30,751 nucleotides of DNA, taken from a virus. The notes under the pieces are model-generated. The model was given only the letters and a program-made list of their open reading frames with translations, searched no databases and was not told the origin of the DNA. Made by a program: the position numbers and the translations under genes. Positions 21,071 to 28,700 of the stretch are shown here, piece by piece. The DNA is taken from positions 1 through 30,751 of IMG/VR virus record IMGVR_UViG_3300046450_000948, one strand, 5' to 3'. Numbering within the stretch: the stretch's first letter is position 1; each line of letters opens with the position of its first letter.

Positions 21071-21574
21071 ATGCCACGCACAGAAAAACAAAGAGGCCGC
21101 GCCAGAAAGATGCTGATGATTCAGCGGGACGGTGCGAGAGCAGAAGGCAAGGTAGCTGCGGCTTCCATAGCGAGGATCAAGCGAAAGGAGAAGGCTGTCA
21201 AAGCTATCGGCTTAGCTGATCTCGCGATAGGCGTGGCTACAGGGACTGCTGGCGTGAAGACGGCGGCCAAGGCAGTTGCTAAGAAGGCATCAACACTCAT
21301 TGTCAAAAAGGCCTCCAAGTTTGGTAAGCGTACCACAGCCAGTAAGACCAAGCAGGCACGGAAGACGCTAGACGCAAACAAGAAGGCGGCTACTCCTAAG
21401 AAGAAACCCCAACGGAAGAATGCCTCTGAGTATGATGACCCCAACTATCTTCCCGACAGAGAGATGACTCGGCCCTACGGCAAACCCAGTCGAGCGAGAG
21501 TTACTCAATTCAAAAAGCAGGCGAAGAAAGCAGATCGAAAGAAACGTGCGGCCCTGAAGGTCAAGAAGAAATAA
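21071..21574 (+). CDS. Highly basic hypothetical protein 1, possible DNA-binding virion protein
   Basis: 167 residues, more than a quarter Lys/Arg, starting 4 bases after the portal stop. Ala/Lys-rich helical repeats (AAKAVAKKASTLIVKKASK) resemble histone H1/HU-like tails in composition only. A short hydrophobic patch (AIGLADLAIGVATGTAGV, about 44-61) could be a weak membrane segment. The end is KKADRKKRAALKVKKK. No T7 counterpart exists between portal and scaffold. It may bind DNA or RNA in the prohead; this is inference from charge. Confidence 0.65.
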   Translation: MPRTEKQRGRARKMLMIQRDGARAEGKVAAASIARIKRKEKAVKAIGLADLAIGVATGTAGVKTAAKAVAKKASTLIVKKASKFGKRTTASKTKQARKTLDANKKAATPKKKPQRKNASEYDDPNYLPDREMTRPYGKPSRARVTQFKKQAKKADRKKRAALKVKKK

Positions 21575-21578
21575 GGAT

Positions 21579-21830
21579 ATGCCAGCAAAAAAGAAAAAGA
21601 AGTCCTCCTTCGGGAGGAACACACCTTTCGGAGCTAAGTCGGCCCTAACAGTAGCCCAACGGGGGACTGCTAAGTACGAGCCAGCGAAGCAGATGACCCA
21701 GAAGCAGCTTAAAGCCTATGTAGATAAGGCTAATGGTGAGGCGAAGCTGGCGAAAAAAGTAAAGAGACCACCTGTTCCTAAGAAGGGCCCCGGACAGCAG
21801 CCGGGAAAACACAACAAATACTACAAATAA
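21579..21830 (+). CDS. Highly basic hypothetical protein 2
   Basis: 83 residues, 5 bases after the previous gene. Lys-rich from the start (MPAKKKKKSSFGRN) to the end (KKGPGQQPGKHNKYYK), with a helical middle (KQMTQKQLKAYVDKANGEAKLAKKVK). No family recognised. The two basic genes form a pair between portal and scaffold. Confidence 0.65.
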   Translation: MPAKKKKKSSFGRNTPFGAKSALTVAQRGTAKYEPAKQMTQKQLKAYVDKANGEAKLAKKVKRPPVPKKGPGQQPGKHNKYYK

Positions 21831-21837
21831 ACATAAC

Positions 21838-22575
21838 ATGGAGAGAGTAACCTTTGGAGACCACGACACAGGCCCTGACCCCGACGGGATTGCCCCGGCG
21901 GAAGAGGGCGAGCAAATTGAACCACAAGTTGAGGAGGTAGACGACGAGTCATCCTCAGACCGACCTGAATGGCTGCCGGACAAGTTCTCCAATGCGGAAG
22001 CACTTGCCCAAGCCTACTCTTCGCTTGAGCGGAGGATGTCTTCCCAAAGCGCAGACGCTAAGGGCCTGCTTTCGCCTCAAGAGTTTGAGCAGTATGAGGA
22101 GGAGTACCGGGACAAGGGGGAACTAACAGACGACAGCTATGCAGCCCTCGTGAAGAAGGGGCTCGGCCGTGACCTTGTAGATCGGTACATCGAGGGGCAA
22201 CAGCTTGCTGCCACGGCAGAAGAAGGACGAGTGTACGATATGACTGGTGGTCAGGAGGGGTACCAAGCGATGGGCGAGTGGATGGCCGATAGCTTATCCT
22301 CTGATGAAGTAGATAGCTTTAATGAGGCCGTTGACATAGGCGGACAGTTGATGGACGCAGCCGTTAAAGGGATGCATGCACGATTCGTGGCTGCTGGAGG
22401 TGAGGCACCGAGTGAGCCCAACCTCCTTCAAGGCTCAAATGCTCCCAACGTAGGGGGCTATGGTTCCCTGTATGAAATGAAGCAAGACATGTCCAACCCT
22501 CTCTACAAAGCCGGAGACACACGGTTCCACGCAATGGTAGACAAACGACTTTCCTTAACGGGGAACATCACATGA
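21838..22575 (+). CDS. Scaffolding (capsid assembly) protein (gp9-like)
   Basis: 245 residues (T7 gp9: 307), very acidic over the first 45 residues (EEGEQIEPQVEEVDDESSSD). The RPEWLPDKFSNAEALAQAYSSLE segment is a hallmark of T7-like scaffolds. It is followed by long helical stretches and a basic C-terminal helix (YKAGDTRFHAMVDKRLSL), which in this family binds the capsid protein. It directs prohead assembly and is then expelled. Ends with 4-nt overlap (ATGA) to the next gene. Confidence 0.9.
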   Translation: MERVTFGDHDTGPDPDGIAPAEEGEQIEPQVEEVDDESSSDRPEWLPDKFSNAEALAQAYSSLERRMSSQSADAKGLLSPQEFEQYEEEYRDKGELTDDSYAALVKKGLGRDLVDRYIEGQQLAATAEEGRVYDMTGGQEGYQAMGEWMADSLSSDEVDSFNEAVDIGGQLMDAAVKGMHARFVAAGGEAPSEPNLLQGSNAPNVGGYGSLYEMKQDMSNPLYKAGDTRFHAMVDKRLSLTGNIT

Positions 22576-22907
22576 ACAAAAAAATCATCCTAATTGGAGC
22601 CCTCTTGGTGACCACCTTGAGCGCTAACGCTGGAGTATTCGGGGCAAAGCTGAAGCCTGTCCCAAGTATTACCCTCTTCGGTCAGACTCTGAGCTGGGCT
22701 ATCCCCTCTCTGTGTGCTGGCAAAGCTGCTGGAGTCCTACCAGACGCCTCGATCTCTGCGAAGGGCATCACCTTCAAGGTTCCCTATCTGGCCATTGAGC
22801 TTCCCTTCCCCTTGCTCACCCTTGCAATGCAGGGGACAACGGTGGAGTTAAAACTGGGAGAGGTTACCAAACACAAGCAAGAGGAGGCAACAGATGTCAG
22901 CGAATAA
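22572..22907 (+). CDS. Exported hypothetical protein
   Basis: 111 residues. Residues 1-20 form a standard signal peptide (MNKKIILIGALLVTTLSANA, cleavage after ANA). The mature part is mainly beta-prone and hydrophobic, with a single Cys near residue 48 and a charged C-terminus (KHKQEEATDVSE). There is no lysozyme or spanin motif. It overlaps both neighbours and opens a cluster of membrane/envelope proteins (holin-like, lipoprotein) between scaffold and capsid, so a lysis or envelope role is possible. Confidence 0.65.
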   Translation: MNKKIILIGALLVTTLSANAGVFGAKLKPVPSITLFGQTLSWAIPSLCAGKAAGVLPDASISAKGITFKVPYLAIELPFPLLTLAMQGTTVELKLGEVTKHKQEEATDVSE

Positions 22908-23196
22908 GCAAAAACCCCTAGACCTCGCTCCCGTAGCTGTGAAGCTAGAGACCGTAGTGGTTGCAGAGCCAGTGACGAAGAAACCGGGGTACAAATCCAC
23001 CGAGTTCTACATGAGCATGGCTGCTGTAGTCATTGGGGCTATCGCTTCTTCAGGGATATTGGACGGTAGTGACGGGCTGACGAAGATCGTTGGGCTCATC
23101 ATGACCGCCCTCGTAGCCCTCGGTTACACCGGCTCCCGATTGACCATTAAGAAACTAGACGCGAAGGCCAGTGAAGGTAATAGCGATAATACTTAA
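22894..23196 (+). CDS. Holin-like membrane protein (two helices)
   Basis: 100 residues. Two hydrophobic helices at about 40-55 (SMAAVVIGAIASSGIL) and 64-80 (TKIVGLIMTALVALGYT) are separated by a short Asp-containing turn. A charged N-terminus and a short basic C-terminus (TIKKLDAK) follow the layout of phage holins with two spans. The GYTGSR end of the second helix is common in small phage holin families. It precedes a lipoprotein gene, as in lysis cassettes. It is the second holin-like gene of the window besides 1027-1209; one may be an antiholin or membrane protein of another use. Confidence 0.65.
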   Translation: MSANKQKPLDLAPVAVKLETVVVAEPVTKKPGYKSTEFYMSMAAVVIGAIASSGILDGSDGLTKIVGLIMTALVALGYTGSRLTIKKLDAKASEGNSDNT

Positions 23197-23341
23197 AGAA
23201 ATCCTGCGTTTACTCTGGAATGAAAGCGGAAAAGCGGTCACAGCCTCGGTTGCTCCTATCGTTGCTCGCAGTATGCGTGACGCTTGGAAGCAGCGGATGC
23301 TTGACAAGTGGAAAAAGAGTCGTCTTTATCCCAACAAGTGA
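23171..23341 (+). CDS. Possible overlapping small gene nested with the lipoprotein gene
   Basis: A 56-residue frame from GTG 23171 to TGA 23339-23341 overlaps the holin-like gene end and the first 122 nt of the lipoprotein gene in another frame. The product is helical and basic with Trp residues (VKVIAIILKEILRLLWNESG ... DAWKQRMLDKWKKSRLYPNK), not the random composition of most shadow frames. Nested Rz/Rz1 spanin genes have this arrangement, but this frame is short and its N-terminal hydrophobic stretch is weak. No start site signal is clear. Confidence 0.4.
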   Translation: MKVIAIILKEILRLLWNESGKAVTASVAPIVARSMRDAWKQRMLDKWKKSRLYPNK

Positions 23342-23486
23342 CACGCTGGTTCGTTTAGGGCCAAATGTCACAGGCCGAGTCTACTATTGGACAGGCAAAG
23401 AGTGGGAACTCTCTCAAAACAGAGTCACTCTTCCTGAAGGATGGTTAGCTGGGCCGTTAGATTTACCCGAAGGGGAAGCCGAATAG
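23220..23486 (+). CDS. Small lipoprotein, possible o-spanin
   Basis: 88 residues. Signal peptide with basic start (MKAEKRSQPR), hydrophobic core (LLLSLLAVCVTLGSS) and a lipobox-like Cys27 (SSGC). The mature part reads VFIPTSDTLVRLGPNVTGRVYYW, then RVTLPEGWLAGPLDLPEGE. This is a pattern I associate with small phage lipoproteins coded after holins. Its place after a two-helix holin-like gene supports a lysis role at the outer membrane. It is not as Pro-rich as classic Rz1. Confidence 0.65.
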   Translation: MKAEKRSQPRLLLSLLAVCVTLGSSGCLTSGKRVVFIPTSDTLVRLGPNVTGRVYYWTGKEWELSQNRVTLPEGWLAGPLDLPEGEAE

Positions 23487-23597
23487 CCTGTTACGACAGA
23501 CAACTTGAAGGACATCTTGTAAGGGATTGTATAAGATCGGAGTGAGTGCTTCGGTCGCTTAGTTGTTTAGAAATAGTAATAAGGAAATAAAAATCAT
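23487..23597 (+). promoter_or_regulatory. Leader of the capsid gene with a weak sigma70-like element
   Basis: 111 non-coding bases before the capsid ATG. TTGAAG near 23505 and TGTATAAGAT near 23528 could be -35 and -10 boxes, though the spacing (17 or 19) depends on alignment. T7 has its strongest phage promoter (phi10) in this place, but no ACTATCA is present. An AATAAGGAAATAAAAATC leader with AAGGA sits before the ATG. Confidence 0.3.
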
Positions 23598-24809
23598 ATG
23601 GCATTTAACGATAATCTGTTCGGCAGCGCAAATGTTGCAGGACGTATAGGCTCGAACAAGAGCACAGGTGATACAACCGCACTCTTCTTAAAGAAGTTTG
23701 GTGGAGAAGTAATGACGGTCTTTGATGAGAAAAACATCATGAAACCGTTGCACACCATTCGTACTATATCGAAGGGTAAATCAGCACAGTTTCCCATCAT
23801 TGGGACTGCAAATGCGGGGTACTACACTCCGGGTACGGACATCCTAAGTGCCGGTGTGAGTGGTGGTGGCTTGAACCAATTCCAGCAAACGGAAACCCTC
23901 ATCCATATCGATAAGGTGCTCATGAGCTCTACGTTCATAGCCTCTATTGATGAGCTGGTGAGTCACTTCGATGTGAGGTCACAATATTCTCATCAACTTG
24001 GTGAAGCCTTGGCTAACCAGTTCGATAAGAACGTGCTTCGCACTGCTGTGATGACTGGCGCGAAGGACGGAACGGATGGCGATGACGCTAACGGTCTTGT
24101 CCCCTCGGATGCTTGGATATCCACCCAGACGAAGCGCGGTTCTGTGGTCTATTCTGAGAGGTCGAACGATGCCAGCACAACATTCACCTCGACTGCGGAT
24201 GCTGTGAACACAGCCCATGCAACGCCGCTGACGGAAACCTACTCGGCCTCGGCGGAGTACTCTGGGAACCTCCGTGCAACTCCTAGCGCTAACTACATTC
24301 GTAGAGCTCTCTTCGAGTCTGCACGTTTGTTGGACGAGAAGGATGTCCCACAGAGTGATCGGTATGCCATCGTGACTCCTGCGATGTACTACGAGATGGT
24401 TAACAACAGTGCGGGAACGGACATTGTTAGCTCGTCTATGATCAACAAGGACGTTGGCGGTGAAGGTTCACTGGCAGGCGGTACCATTGTTCGTGTGGCA
24501 GGTATCACCCTCCTCACTAGTAACCACCTCCCAAGCAGCAACCTTACTACCACGGATCACAAGTGGTCTGGTGTGGGCGCAACCGGCGGTAACGACTACG
24601 GTATCAACTGTAGCGATCTGGCAGGCATCGTCTTCCAGAAGGGTGGCTTCGCTACGTTGAAGCTGATGGACTTGGCAATGGAGTCGGAGTACATGGTTGC
24701 CCGTCAAGGTAACTTGTTTGTCGCTAAGTACAGCATGGGTCATGGGCCTCTTCGCCCTGAGTCTGTTGTTGTCTGGTCTGACGGTCGTCAAGACGGTATC
24801 GAGTCTTAA
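23598..24809 (+). CDS. Major capsid protein (gp10-like)
   Basis: 403 residues (T7 gp10A: 345). HK97-fold landmarks of T7-like capsids: MTVFDEKNIMKPLHTIRTISKGKSAQFPIIG, the LIHIDKVLMSSTFIASIDELVSHFDVRSQYS segment, the ESARLLDEKDVPQSDRYAIVTPAMYYEM spine, and the C-terminal ESEYMVARQGNLFVAKYSMGHGPLRPE. The extra length lies mainly around residues 155-220 (Thr/Ser/Ala-rich), a likely surface loop. It is followed by a strong terminator, as gene 10 is in T7. There is no obvious slippery site for a gp10B-type frameshift. Confidence 0.97.
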   Translation: MAFNDNLFGSANVAGRIGSNKSTGDTTALFLKKFGGEVMTVFDEKNIMKPLHTIRTISKGKSAQFPIIGTANAGYYTPGTDILSAGVSGGGLNQFQQTETLIHIDKVLMSSTFIASIDELVSHFDVRSQYSHQLGEALANQFDKNVLRTAVMTGAKDGTDGDDANGLVPSDAWISTQTKRGSVVYSERSNDASTTFTSTADAVNTAHATPLTETYSASAEYSGNLRATPSANYIRRALFESARLLDEKDVPQSDRYAIVTPAMYYEMVNNSAGTDIVSSSMINKDVGGEGSLAGGTIVRVAGITLLTSNHLPSSNLTTTDHKWSGVGATGGNDYGINCSDLAGIVFQKGGFATLKLMDLAMESEYMVARQGNLFVAKYSMGHGPLRPESVVVWSDGRQDGIES

Positions 24810-24817
24810 TAGTAACC

Positions 24818-24878
24818 GAGGACGCTCTCCGCAGTATTTAACCCTAACGGGTTTGCGGGGGGTGTCCTCTTTTTTTTT
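24818..24878 (+). terminator. Strong intrinsic terminator after the capsid gene (Tphi-like)
   Basis: GAGGACGCTCTCCGCA (24818-24833) pairs completely with TGCGGGGGGTGTCCTC (24854-24869), with three G-U pairs. An inner AACCC/GGGTT stem extends the hairpin, and nine T residues follow (24870-24878). In T7 the phage terminator Tphi lies in exactly this position, between genes 10 and 11. Confidence 0.93.
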
Positions 24879-24888
24879 AATAAAAATT

Positions 24889-25713
24889 ATGGCAGCTTAC
24901 GGAAGTTTCACCTCAACCCTCTCAGCGGTTAACCAGATGTTGTCCTCTATAGGGCAGTCGAGGATTAGCGAACTAGCTGTCGCCGGAGAAGCTAACGATG
25001 CACAGAAAGTCTTGGAAGAAATTGACAGGGCTGTGCAGTCTGAAGGTTGGCACTTCAATCGATTTTATGGTGTTACATTAGCCCGTGGAACCGGGCAGAT
25101 AGCTGGAACCCTTGCCGGATCAGTAGTCACCACCTCCTCCGCACATTATATTAACGTCGGAGAAACTATGACAGACGTAGTGGCAAGTAGTGACCACATA
25201 GTGACGGCTGTCTCAACCTCAGGATTGACGTTCACCCTTGATGGTTCCCCGAATGGGATACTTTACAGTTATACAAAACGGATACAGACACCGACAAACG
25301 CCTTGAGTCTCGACTTCAATACCTACTCTTATAATCGCAGTGACCCTATAGTTCGTGGGGCTTTCATATTTGATAAGAGCACGAACACTTGGGAGTACTC
25401 AGCTGATATCAAAGCTACTACAATTTCGCAGATACCCTTCGAGCAGCTCACAGTTGGTGAGCCTTCGCTTCCGGAGTATGCCCGACGGTATATCATCACC
25501 AAGGCCGCTCGTGTCTTCGCAGCTAGGTACGTCGGTGACCCTCTGTTAGTGCAGATGCTGGGGCAAGATGAGATGGAAGCAAAGACGAATGCCCTCCAGC
25601 AGGACAGTGACAACGCTGACACGAGTATCTTTGAGTCTCCCCTAGCATTCTATACGATCAACAGAGGGGGGACTGGTAACACAACACCTATATCATCGCT
25701 CTATAAATCCTAA
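24889..25713 (+). CDS. Tail tubular protein A (gp11-like)
   Basis: 274 residues from ATG 24889; T7 gp11 has 196. An in-frame ATG at 24697 lies inside the capsid gene and across the terminator, so it is rejected. The N-terminus LSAVNQMLSSIGQSRISEL, EIDRAVQSEGWHFNR, then DLTVGEPSLPEYARRYI-like C-terminal segment (LTVGEPSLPEYARRYIITKAA) matches this family. The extra residues lie in a central beta-rich insert (about 68-120). It forms the upper tail ring beneath the portal. The stop overlaps the next ATG (TAATG). Confidence 0.93.
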   Translation: MAAYGSFTSTLSAVNQMLSSIGQSRISELAVAGEANDAQKVLEEIDRAVQSEGWHFNRFYGVTLARGTGQIAGTLAGSVVTTSSAHYINVGETMTDVVASSDHIVTAVSTSGLTFTLDGSPNGILYSYTKRIQTPTNALSLDFNTYSYNRSDPIVRGAFIFDKSTNTWEYSADIKATTISQIPFEQLTVGEPSLPEYARRYIITKAARVFAARYVGDPLLVQMLGQDEMEAKTNALQQDSDNADTSIFESPLAFYTINRGGTGNTTPISSLYKS

Positions 25714-28700
25714 TGCCCATCGTCAAAAATGCAGCCACCACCTTAGCACAGGGGGTCAGTCAGCAAGCTGAATCACAACGATATTCCTCGCAGGCTACGG
25801 AGCAGATCAATGGGTTCTCCTCCACCATTAAAGGGCTAACCAAACGGCCTCCCACAAAGTTCATTAACAAGCTGTCGGTAGACACTGGGACATCCTTCGC
25901 CCATACGATTAACCGAGACACCAGTGAGCAGTATGTGGTGGTGGTTAATCCCTACTCGGAGATCACCGTTAACTCATTCTTGGCGTCGGCAGACAGTATC
26001 AATATAGGGACTGCAGTAGTGGTAGGTGACCGCATCCGGTTTGCTTCCTACGCCACTGAATCCACACTACCCGGCGGACTCAGTACAGGGGTTGACTACT
26101 ACGTCCTCACAGTAACCGTCAATGGCGCAACGTGGGACATCACAGTTAGTCGTACATCTGGGGGAGCCATACAGAAATTCGGTAAGGCTTCCATCTCAAA
26201 GATCACCCTTGAATCTGTAAGGGGAGATGATAAGCGGTGGGTCGATGGAGTATACTCCGTTGAGTTTGGTTCTGGCCATCGATTGGTTGCTGGGGACATC
26301 GTCCGAATAGAGGGGGTTAAATCAGGCAGTAACGCTGAGAAGATTTTTGATGCTAGCAGGCACTATGAGCTGCGTGTACCTACTAAGTGGTTCGACTACT
26401 ACGATGGTGTCCGGACATCTAGTAGCACCGCCCAAGGTGCGTCCACAATGGGTGTCTATGCGCTAGAGCAGGCACTAAAGAGTGGACAGGTACTTGACTT
26501 TGGCAATGGGCAGACCTTCACACTAGACGCTGATGCTGCTGTCAATGATGTAACCCTCTCTGGCGATCGCACCGGCAACACCGGCATCCCTAATGACTCG
26601 TGGGGATATGCCCCCTCACCGTGGCCCGCGAATACGTTCCTGTTAGGTGTGCCTGAGGCTTCCGGTGCAGAGGCCTCACTGAGTGATAACTTTGGCTACG
26701 AGGTAGACACGAGGTGGCAGGTTGATGGAGATGATGATGGTTACCTCCTTATAGGTGACAGCTCTAACAGGGTTCACTGGGTGCCCTTCAGGCCGGGAAT
26801 TACCACAATTGGGACGGGGGAGGGGGTTGCCACAACTGGTAAATGTAAGACCCTTCAGTACAACACCGGAGAGACATTCCCTGCGGATCCTTGGTCGGTG
26901 TTGAAATTGGTTGGATCCTTCGTTAGACTAGGAGGAATATCCAAGTTGGATAAAGCTGTACGGGCTCGTGTGGCTTCGGCAAACATCGCCAACAGAACCA
27001 TCACCCTTGATCGGTTCGTAGACTTCGAGGATATCTATTTTGATTCCAGAGATTACGCGCTCGCTGGGTCTACTGGTGGCACGGATGAGGGCACCCCAAT
27101 TACTCATAACCTCAATGCATATCCCTATACCTACGCTAACCCCAAGTGGGTCTATGTAGCTTTCTGGGCTGACACCACAACCACGAGCTACTCACTGGGT
27201 TCTAACCCACGGCAGATCGAGGACATTGAAGTGTCGGCTGCTTACGTAGGCTCTGACTCAGAGTCCGGAACCTTCAAGGTGGAGAAGGGTGGGATGCATG
27301 TCTTCGATGCGGACACTGGGGCGGAGTATCCGTTAGATAATCATCAGGGTTTCGGCTACGTCAACTCTGGTAATAATCCTAAGAAGAATTTAAGGGCAGT
27401 CACTATAGCTGACTACACCTTTCTGGTTAACACGTCAGTCCCTACTAAAGCGAAGGACGATGTCAAGTACGCGAAAAACTATGAGGCCTTCATCACCGCT
27501 CGGACTGCGGACTATGGGAAGACCTATAAGGTCAAAGTTGGTGACAAAGCTAACCCGGTGGACACCATTCCCATCCAGAGCATCACCATCAATGCCACAT
27601 ATGCGAGCGCAGTGACGACGGGCGCGTTCACGGTTCTTCCACTCCCTGCAGCGTTAGCTAGTGGCGGTACCCTTACCTTTCCCCCTGATGATCCAGCGCT
27701 CTCCAACGTAACCATCACTCTCACGGCGTCTGCCCTCAAAGATGCCATTTCAATCACAGGTACCAGCTCCGCCGCTCTTACTACTGGTGCGAAAGGAACG
27801 CCGAATACAGCAGCCCTCTCACAGACAAGTCTGAAGTCCTATGCTGATTTACCGGGGGTGGACTTAAATGGGAAGACAGGTATATGGGCCTGCCGTATCC
27901 AAGCGAAGACTGATGACCCGAAGTTCAATGGAACATCAATCCGGTTAGTCCAGAACTGGAAATGGAGGAAGGACGACTACCCACTCCTTCCTACGAGCGA
28001 GCGAGGGAGCTCCCCTGTGCGAATCGGGGAAGACGCCTATCCTAGCACACTGACAGACTTCCACAAACGATTCCTTGGCGCAGCAGCCGTCGGAGGGTAC
28101 GCCTATTTTAACGATAAGGTTGGGATCTTCTATCGAGATAAGGAGCTCATCGTCTATGTGAACTTCCCGTGGGCAAAGTACAAGAAAAACCACAATACTC
28201 TGGAGGAGCGTCCGACTGATGCGACTACCGTTAAAGACTTAGTAGATGCCTTCGCCAACCTCGGTCTCGTTAAGGATTGGGAAGTAGTGATGCTAGCTCC
28301 TGACAACTTTCAGGATACCACTACCGATGGCGATGGCAACGTGACCAAGGTGGCCCAGCTTCCCTCTACCCTTGCGGCTACTCAGGACGCAGCGCCCTAC
28401 ACTAAGTTTCACCATCTGGTGGTCGGCGCGCAGGGCGATCAGGTTACTGGTACATACACAAAAGCAGGTACCAACGGAAAGCAGATACCTTACAGCTACT
28501 TGGTGGGGCGCAACGAAGATCGGGATATATTGAAGGTGTACTCCTCAGGGAAGCTAGTCGGGAGTGGAATGCTGACTGCAGGCTTACGTAGCCCGAACGC
28601 TGGCGACAACTTCGTCCGAAACTACTACACCTCAAAAGGTGGTAATGTCGAAACAGGGTGGCAGTGGGACAGTAACTCTAGCACCACAGACGCCCGCAGT

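Noticed and set aside
24697-24888. Longer tail tubular A starting inside the capsid gene
   Set aside because: It would cross the capsid stop region and the strong terminator, and adds no family sequence.
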